Shown one piece after another: positions 9,451 through 17,800 of a DNA stretch of 64,000 nt. Numbering within the stretch: position 1 is the first letter of the stretch; every line of letters starts with the position of its first letter. Below the pieces are notes generated by a model. It ran no database searches. It was not told the DNA's origin and was given only the letters and a program-made list of their open reading frames with translations. Position numbers and translations under genes: made by a program. This DNA comes from Anthropogastromicrobium sp050944455. GTDB lineage: Bacteria; Bacillota; Clostridia; Lachnospirales; Lachnospiraceae. The stretch covers positions 1-64,000 of the forward strand of contig JBMNRC010000010.1 in the NCBI GenBank assembly GCA_050944455.1, given 5' to 3'.

Positions 9451-10074
9451 TCAGCCCTGGTATTTCAGGACCGCCGCCTGTCTTCTGGCTCTTCCGTTCA
9501 GGGTGAAGGTGTCCGTATCGTAACGGACGAAGGGATAAAAATCACATACTTTCTCAAAGGCGTCCAGTGTGCCGATCGCCGGATAGCCGTGCGCTCCGAA
9601 CCGGTAATGCATCGGGATCACCACATCGGGATCCGTCTGCCTGAGGATCTCGCAGATCACTTCCGGCTCCGCGGTGAAATAACCGCCGACCGGGATCATC
9701 ATCACATCGGCCTTTCCGATTGCCTCGACCTGCTCCTCCGTGAGGCGATGCCCGATATCTCCCATATGCACAATGCGGTTCCGGCCGTCGTCCAGCACGT
9801 AGATGGTGTTATTTCCACGCTTTGTCCCGCGCGCGTCATCGTGAAAAGAGGGCACTTCCCTGACCATGTACGGGACCTTGCCTTCCGGCACGATTTTCAC
9901 CAGGTTTTTCGCGCTGTGATCCGAGTGGCCGTGCGTGCAGTACACGCGGCCGGCGGATACGCGCAGCTTCCCGTAGCCCGGCACGGATCCGTCCTCATAC
10001 GGGTCGAAAACGGCCGTCGCCCCGTCCCAGTCAACTTTCATGCAGGAATGCCCAAGCCATTGAATTTTGATCAT
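9451..10074 (-). CDS. UlaG-like MBL-fold metallo-hydrolase
   Basis: A 207-residue metallo-beta-lactamase-fold protein of the UlaG / UPF0173 type. The metal motif HGHSDH lies near residue 48, with further metal-site residues in VHMGDIGH and IPMHYRFG. It is probably a cytoplasmic hydrolase of phosphorylated or lactone-type substrates; the exact activity cannot be assigned. The start at 10074 (MIKIQWLGH) has GGAAAGGAG six nt upstream; an ORF extension of seven codons upstream is not supported. It is the first gene of a two-gene operon with the alpha-galactosidase, suggesting a link to sugar use. Confidence 0.88.
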   Translation of the reverse strand: MIKIQWLGHSCMKVDWDGATAVFDPYEDGSVPGYGKLRVSAGRVYCTHGHSDHSAKNLVKIVPEGKVPYMVREVPSFHDDARGTKRGNNTIYVLDDGRNRIVHMGDIGHRLTEEQVEAIGKADVMMIPVGGYFTAEPEVICEILRQTDPDVVIPMHYRFGAHGYPAIGTLDAFEKVCDFYPFVRYDTDTFTLNGRARRQAAVLKYQG

Positions 10075-10087
10075 TTTACGCTCCTTT

Positions 10088-10323
10088 CCGCACAAGCCCT
10101 TCCGACAGTCCGCGGGACCGCTCCGATTCCGGTTTCGGTTCCGACCGCTATGCCGTTCCGGCGGTCCGCGGGATCTTCGCCGGAATGTGCCATCACAGTC
10201 CGCGGAACCGCTTCAGCACGTCCGCGGAACTATATTTCCGCATCCGTAAACCACCCCGGCACGTCCGACGGACCGTTCCGGCGGGTCTTCCAAACCGTTT
10301 CAGCACGTCCGCGAAACCGCTTC
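10088..10323. repeat. Degenerate GC-rich repeat region
   Basis: The intergenic region between the divergent UlaG-like and radical SAM genes is filled with variants of CAGCACGTCCGCGGAACCGC. It is too diverged for a fixed unit length. No gene is visible here; the radical SAM promoter lies just beyond, at 10412. Confidence 0.55.
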
Positions 10324-10411
10324 AGACGGGCATTTTCTGTATTCATTATATGCCCCGGCGGCATTTTCGGCAACCGGAACAAAAAAGTGAAAAATCTTTA
10401 TATATTTTCTA

Positions 10412-10440
10412 TTGACCGAATCGGTTCACTGTGCTAGAAT
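10412..10440 (+). promoter_or_regulatory. Sigma-A promoter of the radical SAM/TetR operon
   Basis: -35 TTGACC, a 17-bp spacer and -10 TAGAAT, about 110 bp before the radical SAM start codon. The spacer side of the -35 contains the palindrome listed at 10415-10425, so a bound repressor would exclude RNA polymerase. Confidence 0.88.
10415..10425. promoter_or_regulatory. Candidate TetR operator within the promoter
   Basis: ACCGA-A-TCGGT, a perfect 5-1-5 palindrome that overlaps the end of the -35 box and runs into the spacer. A TetR-family gene is the second gene of this operon, so negative autoregulation is likely. This is inferred from position and symmetry, not shown. Confidence 0.68.
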
Positions 10441-10552
10441 TCGGCTGTATTTGAGATTTTGACAGGCAGACGCGGCGAATTCCGTTCCCGCGGCTGCTTC
10501 TCCAATATCTGTACAAATCATTCACATTCACACTAAAAAGGAGAGGATACAA

Positions 10553-12052
10553 ATGGCTTCCACAGTCCAGAACCTGAAGCACTCCGCGGAGCGCGCGGCC
10601 GTTGGCGCGATGCTCGACGGACTTCTGAATCACCTCAACAAAGTTGACGACCGCATTCCTACTTATCTCAAAATCGTCGATCTCGCGCAGAAATTCATCG
10701 GGAACGACGAAAATAAGGCAAAATTCGAAAGCGTCCGCAAAAAGATCTCTGATCCCAACTACCGCTGGACCAAATTCCTGGACCGCGTAATCCAGGAAAC
10801 CAACCCGCACGTCGCGAAGATGACGCTGCTGAACCTCGGGTACGAGGCGTTCCTGCGCGGCACCAAGATGATCCGCGCCAACCGTGAAAAGTACGGCTGC
10901 AACATCCCGTGGCTGATTCTTTTCGACCCGACTGACGCCTGCAACATGCACTGCGTCGGCTGCTGGTCCGGCACCTACGGCCACAAGGCCAGCCTGACCT
11001 ACGACGAGATGGACAGTATCATCACCCAGGGCAAGGAACTCGGCGTGTACCTGTACATGCTCACCGGCGGCGAGCCGCTTGTGCGCAAGAAGGATATCCT
11101 GAAGCTGGCGGAAAAGCACAACGACGTTGAGATCGCCATCTACACCAACTCCACGCTGATCGACGACGAGTTCTGCAAGGAAGTCCAGCGCGTCGGAAAC
11201 ATCGTCTTCCAGCTTTCCATCGAAGGTTCGCCGGATACCAACGACGCCCGCCGCGGCAAAGGCCACTACGCCGCCGTCATGAACGCCATGGACCTGATGC
11301 AGAAATACGGCCTGCTGTTCGGCACGTCCATCTGCTACACCCGCCAGAATATCGAGGCGGTCACCGACGAGAAGTTCCTGCGCTTCATCTCCGAGAAGGG
11401 AGCCCGCTACGGCTTCTTCTTCCACTACATGCCGGTCGGCAACAACGCGGTTCCGGAGCTGATGCCCACGGTTGAGCAGCGCAGGCAGATCATCAAGACC
11501 CTCCGCCATATCCGTTCCGACGAGTGCGACATCGGATTCTTCCCGATGGATTTCCAGAATGACGGCGGCTATGTCGGCGGCTGCATTGCCGGAGGACGCA
11601 ACTATTTCCACATCAACGCCCACGGCGACGCCGAGCCCTGCGTATTTATCCATTATTCGGACTCCAACATCCGCGAGAAGACCATTCTGCAGATTCTCCA
11701 GAGCCCGCTGTTCATGGAGTACCACGAAGGCCAGCCGTTCAACCGCAACCACCTGCGCCCGTGCCCGATGCTTGAAAACCCGGACCTGCTCCGCAAGATG
11801 GTTCACGATACCGGCGCGCACGGCACCAACGCCGAGTCGGAAGAGAGCGTTGAGCATCTGACCGCGAAGTGCGACGAGTACGCGAAGGAATGGGCTCCGG
11901 TCGCTGATGAAATCTGGTCTCACGAGGTCCACAAGAAGCCTTCGTATGAGAATTACACGAAGGAAAAGCGCGAGCACCCCGAACTTGCGGCATTTGAAAC
12001 AGAAGCCGATTTAACCGGCGCAGGAGCAGGTTCCTCGTCCGCAGCCAAATAA
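10553..12052 (+). CDS. Radical SAM protein (TetR-linked clostridial family)
   Basis: A 499-residue soluble radical SAM enzyme. A helical N-terminal domain (about 1-115) precedes the core. Cys130, Cys134 and Cys137 (CNMHCVGC) form the CxxxCxxC site for the [4Fe-4S]/SAM cluster, and TGGEPLVRK (about 172) is the SAM-binding GGEP motif. A C-terminal part has conserved Cys residues (GGCIAGGRNYFHIN, AEPCVF, RPCPMLENP), suggesting a SPASM-like auxiliary region. The last 30 residues are low-complexity. The family recurs in Clostridia, but the reaction is not established to my knowledge. A membrane-lipid role, as for radical SAM enzymes that make membrane-spanning lipids, is only a hypothesis. Its RBS is GGAGAGG. 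The TetR gene starts 17 bp after the stop. Confidence 0.92.
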   Translation: MASTVQNLKHSAERAAVGAMLDGLLNHLNKVDDRIPTYLKIVDLAQKFIGNDENKAKFESVRKKISDPNYRWTKFLDRVIQETNPHVAKMTLLNLGYEAFLRGTKMIRANREKYGCNIPWLILFDPTDACNMHCVGCWSGTYGHKASLTYDEMDSIITQGKELGVYLYMLTGGEPLVRKKDILKLAEKHNDVEIAIYTNSTLIDDEFCKEVQRVGNIVFQLSIEGSPDTNDARRGKGHYAAVMNAMDLMQKYGLLFGTSICYTRQNIEAVTDEKFLRFISEKGARYGFFFHYMPVGNNAVPELMPTVEQRRQIIKTLRHIRSDECDIGFFPMDFQNDGGYVGGCIAGGRNYFHINAHGDAEPCVFIHYSDSNIREKTILQILQSPLFMEYHEGQPFNRNHLRPCPMLENPDLLRKMVHDTGAHGTNAESEESVEHLTAKCDEYAKEWAPVADEIWSHEVHKKPSYENYTKEKREHPELAAFETEADLTGAGAGSSSAAK

Positions 12053-12069
12053 AAGGAAGTGAAGCGGCC

Positions 12070-12690
12070 ATGAATTCCCACTGTTTTGAAAGTCTCACCG
12101 AAGAAAAGCAGAAAAGGATACGTGACGCATCCCTTCAGGCGTTCGGGGCACTGGGATACAAAAAGACGTCCGTGCGCGATATCGCGGAGGCCGCAGACAT
12201 TTCCAAATCCATGATATTTCATTATTTTGGCACGAAGAAAGATCTGTATCTGTATCTCGTCAATTACTGCAACCAGCAGCTCGGGCAGATCGCCCAGTCG
12301 GTAAATCCCGACACGACCGATTTTTTCGACCGCCTCGCGGAAATCATGTCCGCGCGGAGCGAGGTCATGGATATCTGCCCCCATATTTTCGACTTTGTCG
12401 CCAGCACCTATTTCGAGCGGGATCCGGAAGTCGCTGAAGACCTGAAGCGCAGCCACCTGACGGACAATCTCTCGAGCCTGCTGCTGCAGGGAACCGACAT
12501 GTCCCGCTTCAAGGATGACGTCGATACCGGACTGCTTTTCCAGATCATCCGCTGGGTCACCACCGGCTACTACACCGAAGCTTCCCGGGAGGGAAATCTT
12601 CAGGTGGGCCGGCTGCAGAAGATATACACCAAGGCGGTCAATTTTCTGCGGCGCTGCGTGTACCGTCCGGAATACCTCAAAATCAAATAA
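12070..12690 (+). CDS. TetR/AcrR family regulator of the radical SAM operon
   Basis: A 206-residue TetR-family repressor. The N-terminal helix-turn-helix (about 12-58) reads QAFGALGYKKTSVRDIAEAADISKSMIFHYFGTKKDLY; the C-terminal domain is a variable ligand and dimer domain. It is translated 17 bp after the radical SAM gene, with AAAGGAAGTG upstream. It probably binds ACCGAATCGGT at 10415 and represses its own operon. The ligand is unknown; a membrane or lipid signal would fit if the enzyme modifies lipids (speculative). Two strong hairpins follow. Confidence 0.93.
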   Translation: MNSHCFESLTEEKQKRIRDASLQAFGALGYKKTSVRDIAEAADISKSMIFHYFGTKKDLYLYLVNYCNQQLGQIAQSVNPDTTDFFDRLAEIMSARSEVMDICPHIFDFVASTYFERDPEVAEDLKRSHLTDNLSSLLLQGTDMSRFKDDVDTGLLFQIIRWVTTGYYTEASREGNLQVGRLQKIYTKAVNFLRRCVYRPEYLKIK

Positions 12691-12723
12691 ATATCCGGCA
12701 ATGAAAAGCCAGTAACGAAAACC

Positions 12724-12757
12724 GCGCCCGGATACCGTTTTTGCGGTATCCGGGCGC
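12724..12757 (+). terminator. Hairpin downstream of the TetR gene
   Basis: A perfect 14-bp stem, GCGCCCGGATACCG / CGGTATCCGGGCGC, with a 6-nt loop but no following U-tract. It is the first of two hairpins between convergent genes. Confidence 0.6.
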
Positions 12758-12773
12758 AATACTTCGGCGAAAA

Positions 12774-12824
12774 GAAGGCCGGCGCGGATCAGATCAGCGA
12801 TCCGCGCCGGCCTTCTTCATTTTG
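12774..12824. terminator. Bidirectional terminator between convergent genes
   Basis: A 17-bp stem, GAAGGCCGGCGCGGATC / GATCCGCGCCGGCCTTC, with an 8-nt loop, followed on the plus strand by TTCATTTT and on the minus strand by TTTTC. It can serve both the TetR operon and the convergent small-gene operon. Confidence 0.8.
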
Positions 12825-12871
12825 GATTGATACTGATTCCGGCATCATCTGTTCCGCCTTCCCGGCGCCGC

Positions 12872-13102
12872 TCATTTTGCCTTCTTCAGCATCGACAGTG
12901 TTTCCATATCGTCCGCGGTGAGCCGGATGTTGGACACGTACGTTTTCCCGTCCGGCCTGGTCACCTTGAATTCGACGACGGAGCCTTCCTGCACCGCGTT
13001 TGCCGACACATCGGCCAGAAACGCCTGCATCTTCGGATGTTCCCTGTTGAAGAGATCCATCCTCTCCTTCAGCTTCATCATCTGCATGGGATTGATTGCC
13101 AT
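12872..13102 (-). CDS. Small conserved hypothetical protein
   Basis: A 76-residue protein without a signal peptide or membrane segment, starting MAINPMQMMKLKERMDLF and with a small beta-rich middle (GSVVEFKVTRPDGK). The start at 13102 is chosen because AAAGG lies about nine bases upstream; the 15 extra upstream codons overlap the preceding gene and have no RBS. It begins 4 bp after the stop of the FakA-C-like gene, so the two are co-translated. I recall similar small proteins in Lachnospiraceae but know no function. Confidence 0.75.
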   Translation of the reverse strand: MAINPMQMMKLKERMDLFNREHPKMQAFLADVSANAVQEGSVVEFKVTRPDGKTYVSNIRLTADDMETLSMLKKAK

Positions 13103-13106
13103 ATTC

Positions 13107-13391
13107 TCAGCCTTTCTTTCCGGCCGCCTGGCGATACATGTCCTCAATTACGATATCGAAAATTTCCCCGAGGGTGCTGCAGTACTCCAGGATTTTCCAC
13201 GGCTCGTTCGTGTGGAAGTGGAGCTTGATCAGTTCCTCGTCGCCGACGACCAGCAGGCAGTCCCCGACGAAATTCCTGTCGATATAATCGCGGATGTCAT
13301 CCTCGTCGAGGTCTTCCCCCTCAATCAGCAGCTGGGTGTCGTATCGGTAATTGATCTCCTCGTCGAGATCGGTCTTCATCTCTGTTGCCAT
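13107..13391 (-). CDS. Stand-alone FakA C-terminal-like domain protein
   Basis: A 94-residue protein that resembles the C-terminal portion of FakA/YloV (DAK1-like, fatty acid kinase): YRYDTQLLIEG, then GDCLLVVGDEELIKLHFHTNEPWKILEY. In FakA this part contacts the FakB fatty-acid carrier. Here there is no kinase (DhaL-like) or linker domain and the gene is full-length by itself, with AAAGGAGAGAG directly before the ATG. It probably acts as a partner or binding module rather than a kinase. It forms an operon with the 76-residue gene that follows. The activity is unknown. Confidence 0.78.
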   Translation of the reverse strand: MATEMKTDLDEEINYRYDTQLLIEGEDLDEDDIRDYIDRNFVGDCLLVVGDEELIKLHFHTNEPWKILEYCSTLGEIFDIVIEDMYRQAAGKKG

Positions 13392-13570
13392 CTCTCTCCT
13401 TTCACTGCCGGCTGCGGCAGGACGGGCCGCCGCCCTTTCCCTTTGATTTTGTATTGCTTGTGGATGCGGCCTTGCTTTGTACTATCATATCACAAAGCTT
13501 CTGTGCCCGCCACCGTCTGCCTGAACCGTGAAAGAAAGAGATCCGTGACTGAAGTTCCGGGTGCTGCCGG

Positions 13571-16500
13571 TCAGTCGCTGCTGTCATCTTCGCCGATCGC
13601 GTCGGTTTCGATGATGAACTTCACATTGCCGTCCATGCCGTCAAGCTTTCCGGAGTAAGTGCTGTACACCGCGTCGTCGCCGAACAGCGCCTTGATGGTG
13701 TCGTAAGCCTCCGTCAGCTCTCCGTGAACAGCGTCCGCAAGCTTTCTGGTGCCCTCGCTCTCGAACTCCGACATGCCGTCCGCGAGCTCGTCAGCCCCGT
13801 CGTACAGATCGCCGGTTCCGTCGTACAGATCCGACGCGCCGTCGGAAAGCTCGCCCGCGCCGGAAGCCAGGTCAGCTGCGCCGGAAGCCAGCGTTTTGGT
13901 TCCGTCGTACAGCGTCTTTGCCCCGCTGAACAGATCCTGCGTGCCGTCCGCCAGCGTCCGCAGGCCGTCCGCCAGGTCTGCCGTGCCGCTCTTCAGCGAA
14001 TTCGTTCCGGAGAGAAGCGTGCCGGTTCCTGACCAGAGCTTGTGCGCTCCGTCGGTCAGAGTGGTAAGGCCGTCGGAAAGCTCGTCCGCGCCGGAGGAAA
14101 GTTTTTTCGCTCCGCTGTTCACCTGGTCCGCGCCGCTCTTCAGGCTCTTCGCGCCGTCAGCCAGATCGGAGGCTCCGGACGAAAGCTCGTCCGCGCCGGA
14201 GGAAAGCTCCGAAGTGCCGGCTGCCAGGTCAGAGGTGCCGGCCGCCAGGTCGGAAGCTCCGGAAGACAGGGTCTGAGCGCCGCTGTCCAGCGTCTCGAGA
14301 CCCGATTCAAGACTCTGTGTCCCGGTCACCAGCGCCCCGGTTCCCGAGGAAAGCCTCTGCGAGCCGTCGTACAGGCTCGAGGTTCCGTCGGCCGCCGTGC
14401 TGATGCCGGCCGCCAGGTCGGAAGCTCCGGAAGAAAGACTGGATGCTCCCTCGGAAACCTGAGCGGTGCCGTCGGCAAGCTGGGAAGCTCCGTCGCGGAG
14501 CGCCTGGCTGTTTTCCGCGATCTGCGAAACGCCGGAGGTCAGCTGGGAAGCCAGCTCGCCCACGCCGGAAACCAGGTCTGCGGTTCCGGATTCCAGTTCC
14601 GTCCCCGCTTCGCTCAGCTTCTTCGCGCTGTCGGAATCGCTGTTCAGCGCCTCCGCGCCGGCGAGAAGCTTCTGGTTGTTCTCCCCGTTTTCGCCCTCCA
14701 GCTGGCTGAAGCCTTCCTGAAGGGAGGCGATCCCGGCCGACGCCTCCGTGTTCAGCGTATCCGCGCCGCTCTGAACCTGCGCGAACGCCTGCTGATATTG
14801 CGTGAGGCCGCTCTCCAGCTCCTTCGCCGCGTCGTTCAGGCTGGAAACGCCGCTCTGCAGCTGGGTCAGCTGGCTGATCATCGACTGCGTGTCAAGGTTC
14901 GTGAGATCCGGAGCCTTCGCCGCAAGGTCCTGATACGCGGTCATCAGCGAATTGGCGTTGGTCATCACCGTCTGGTAATTGGTCTGGATTTCATTCAGAA
15001 GCGCGGAGACGCCGCTGAAGTCCGGGATGGAGGCAAGCGCGGAAATATCCGCCTGCTGCGCCTCATCGATCGCGGTGACGTCCTGCAGGGAACTCAGCGA
15101 ACTGATCGCGGTGCTGACCGCGGTTCTCGACGCGTCGATAGCCGCGAGGGACTGCTGCAGCGTCGCCGCAAGTTCTGTGTCGCCCGCCGCGTTCGCCGCC
15201 GCCAGCTGGCTGTTCACCGCGTCATACTGGGTATTCAGGGTATCCAGCTGCGCCTGCAGCGTCGCGGTCTGTCCCTTTGCCGTGCTCACGGCGGAAGCGT
15301 CCGCGTTGACGGCCGAAATCTGCTCGTTCACCGCCGCGGCGGCGCTCTGCACGGACCCTGCCGCTGTCTGGATCGCGGTGATCACCGAGCTCACGCTGTT
15401 CAGGCTATCCATGAGCGTCTGCGCGTCCGACATGATGGTATTCATCGGAACGCTGATCTGCGAAGGATCGCTGAGCGCCGTCATCAGGCTGGTCAGGTCG
15501 CTCTGGACCTCCGAAAGTTCGGTGAGAAGCCCGGACGCGCTGGAGACCGCGGACTGGACGCTGGTGTTCAGCTGATCCGTTCCCGCGGCCAGCTGGGAAG
15601 CACCGGGCACAAGGCCGGAAGCATTGCCGTCGCTGTCCGTGGTGCTGAGCCCCGCCGAAAGCTGGCTCAGCCCGTCAGACAGGGACTGGAGTCCCGAGCT
15701 CACGTCGGAAAGCTGGTCCGCGCCTGCGGAGAGCTGCTCCTCGCCGCTGACATAGCTGGTAATTCCGTCGGCCAGCTGGTCGGTTCCCTCAAGGTACTGG
15801 CTGACGCCGCTGACATACTGGGTGAGACCGCTCTGGAGCGTCTGCGCTCCGGTGAGAAGTTCGCTCCCGTCGCCGAGATTGGACTGCACCGCGGTATTGA
15901 GGGTATCAACGCCGGCGGTGTAGCTGTCGATGCCGGACTTCAGGTCGGAAGCTCCGGACGCCGCCGAAGCCGCGCCGGAAGCCAGCTGCTGCGCCCCGGA
16001 AAGCAGGGTCGAAGCTCCTGTCGTAAGCTCGCTGAACCCGCCTTTGAGGGAGGCCAGCCCGTTTTTCAGGGAAGCAGCCCCGCTGTCCAGCGTGGTTGAG
16101 CCGGAGACCAGCTTTTTCGCGCCGTCGATCAGCTGCGCGATGCCGCTGGTCAGCCTGCCGGCTCCGGAAGCCAGCTGCTGCGCCCCGGCGTCGACCTGCT
16201 GCGCGCCTTCGTCAACCGACTCGGCGCCGTCCGCGAGATCTTCCGCTCCGTCCGCGAGTTTCGCGGAACCGTCAACCGCACTCTGGGCGCCGTCCGCGAG
16301 CTCCTGGGTCCCGTCGGCGAGGTCCGACGCGCCGGAAGCCAGCGTGCCGGCGCCGTCAGACGCCGACTGCGCTCCGGTATACAGGGATTTCGCCCCGGAC
16401 CTCAGGTCCTGCGCGCCGCTCACGAGATCGGAAGCGCCGGAGTCCAGCGCGTCCGCACCGTCAGACGCCGACTGCGCTCCGGAATTGACCTGGCCTGCTC

Positions 16501-17794
16501 CAGTCGACAGTTCCCTCGCACCGTCCTTGACGTCCGACGCGCCGTCGGAAAGCGAATCCGCGCCGTCCGCGAGCTCATCGGCTCCGTCCGCGAGTTCGCC
16601 GGCGCCGTCCTTCAGGTCTCCCGCGCCGTCCAGAAGGTCGCTTGTGCCGTCCACCAGCCTGAGGGCGCTGTCCTCCAGCTCGTCGACGTCGTCCTTCAGC
16701 TTGTCGATCGAATCCTGAACCTCGTCCTTTTCATCGTCATCCAGCTCCGTCTCCTCGGAGACGACCGGCAGGATGACCGTGAATGTGTTGTCCATCGAGA
16801 AGTCGGTGACGTCCGCCTCGATCGTCACGTCGTCCGTCAGGTAATCTTCCAGGTTATCGAGGATATCGGAGGAGGTGTCGGAATTCTCATCCTCCAGGCT
16901 GGCCCTCACGCCCGGAAGCGAGATGCCGGCGACAAAAGTGCGGGAACCGTCGGAGAAGATCTTTCCGTGGTCCACAGTGGGATTCGAGAAAACGTCGTCG
17001 TCCAGGATCAGCGCCGTGGCCGCCATGAACGGGGTGACGATCTCCTTTCTGGTATTGTCCTCCCCGACCGTGATGGTGTTGCTGGTATGGTTGGTATAGT
17101 GAATCACCATCTTCAGGTGGCCGCTCTTCCCGGCGAGGTCTTCCGGCGTTATTTCCGTGCCGTCCAGGTAATAGGTGATGGAGACTTCCACCGGCAGGTC
17201 CTGCTCTGTGGTGCCCTGATAGAAGATATCGGCGCCGTCGGAATCCCAGGTCAGGGTCCCGTTGTCATCCGTCACGGTCTCGTCGCCCTTGACGTTGACT
17301 ATGTCGTCCAGGGTCGAGAAATCCAGGAGTTTTCCGGACGAGGTCATGTTTTTGAGCCAGTTGGAAACGGTGATCGCGGAGGCTTTTCCGTCCGCTCCGG
17401 CGAGCACGTAAACGGTTTCCTCCTTGGTAACCGCGCTGTCGGCGGAACTTGCTGCCTCATCCGTTGAATCATTTTCGGAGTCTTCCGCGGTATCCGCCCC
17501 GGATTCTGTATCGCCGGCGGATTCTTCGGATTCGGTTTCTTCCGCGCTGTCTTCCGCGGATTCCGACTGCGTTTCGTCCGCGGTATCATCCGCGGTACTC
17601 TCAGAGGAATCCTCCGTTCTGTTTTCCGTCTTCTCTGGTGATACCGCGGATGCGGACGTATCCTCTTCCGAAGAACTCTCCTCCGAAGAAGTCTTCCCGG
17701 CGGAGGACGCCGGAATGCCCAGGGCCGGAGCCACAATGGCCGCGGCCGCCACGCTGAGGGCCATCGCAACACTTACAACATTCTGCTTTTTCAT
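13571..17794 (-). CDS. Giant secreted heptad-repeat (YhgE/Pip-like) protein
   Basis: A 1407-residue protein. Residues 1-32 are a signal or anchor segment (AMALSVAAAAIVAPALG). A Ser/Glu/Asp-rich region (33-125) and a mixed beta-like domain (about 125-365) follow. From about 370 to 1345 the protein is dominated by heptads of the type A-x-x-L-x-x-G / L-A-D-G-A-D-E, interrupted by a less regular helical stretch (about 800-1050). Such heptads occur in the outer part of YhgE/Pip and of some MMPL proteins, but here no C-terminal membrane domain follows. The gene starts 6 bp after the MMPL transporter stop, so they are co-expressed and probably form one envelope complex. GC-rich repetitive DNA makes length variation likely. 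Confidence 0.85.
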   Translation of the reverse strand: MKKQNVVSVAMALSVAAAAIVAPALGIPASSAGKTSSEESSSEEDTSASAVSPEKTENRTEDSSESTADDTADETQSESAEDSAEETESEESAGDTESGADTAEDSENDSTDEAASSADSAVTKEETVYVLAGADGKASAITVSNWLKNMTSSGKLLDFSTLDDIVNVKGDETVTDDNGTLTWDSDGADIFYQGTTEQDLPVEVSITYYLDGTEITPEDLAGKSGHLKMVIHYTNHTSNTITVGEDNTRKEIVTPFMAATALILDDDVFSNPTVDHGKIFSDGSRTFVAGISLPGVRASLEDENSDTSSDILDNLEDYLTDDVTIEADVTDFSMDNTFTVILPVVSEETELDDDEKDEVQDSIDKLKDDVDELEDSALRLVDGTSDLLDGAGDLKDGAGELADGADELADGADSLSDGASDVKDGARELSTGAGQVNSGAQSASDGADALDSGASDLVSGAQDLRSGAKSLYTGAQSASDGAGTLASGASDLADGTQELADGAQSAVDGSAKLADGAEDLADGAESVDEGAQQVDAGAQQLASGAGRLTSGIAQLIDGAKKLVSGSTTLDSGAASLKNGLASLKGGFSELTTGASTLLSGAQQLASGAASAASGASDLKSGIDSYTAGVDTLNTAVQSNLGDGSELLTGAQTLQSGLTQYVSGVSQYLEGTDQLADGITSYVSGEEQLSAGADQLSDVSSGLQSLSDGLSQLSAGLSTTDSDGNASGLVPGASQLAAGTDQLNTSVQSAVSSASGLLTELSEVQSDLTSLMTALSDPSQISVPMNTIMSDAQTLMDSLNSVSSVITAIQTAAGSVQSAAAAVNEQISAVNADASAVSTAKGQTATLQAQLDTLNTQYDAVNSQLAAANAAGDTELAATLQQSLAAIDASRTAVSTAISSLSSLQDVTAIDEAQQADISALASIPDFSGVSALLNEIQTNYQTVMTNANSLMTAYQDLAAKAPDLTNLDTQSMISQLTQLQSGVSSLNDAAKELESGLTQYQQAFAQVQSGADTLNTEASAGIASLQEGFSQLEGENGENNQKLLAGAEALNSDSDSAKKLSEAGTELESGTADLVSGVGELASQLTSGVSQIAENSQALRDGASQLADGTAQVSEGASSLSSGASDLAAGISTAADGTSSLYDGSQRLSSGTGALVTGTQSLESGLETLDSGAQTLSSGASDLAAGTSDLAAGTSELSSGADELSSGASDLADGAKSLKSGADQVNSGAKKLSSGADELSDGLTTLTDGAHKLWSGTGTLLSGTNSLKSGTADLADGLRTLADGTQDLFSGAKTLYDGTKTLASGAADLASGAGELSDGASDLYDGTGDLYDGADELADGMSEFESEGTRKLADAVHGELTEAYDTIKALFGDDAVYSTYSGKLDGMDGNVKFIIETDAIGEDDSSD

Positions 17795-17800
17795 ATCCGA

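Noticed and set aside
10409..11977. 522-codon minus-strand ORF opposite the radical SAM gene
   Set aside because: It is antisense to the conserved radical SAM motifs and lacks an RBS.
14042..16099. Long plus-strand ORF (685 codons) opposite the heptad-repeat gene
   Set aside because: It is the mirror of the GC-rich 21-bp-type coding repeats on the minus strand; it has no RBS, its composition is Arg/Gly-rich and the minus-strand gene is clearly real.
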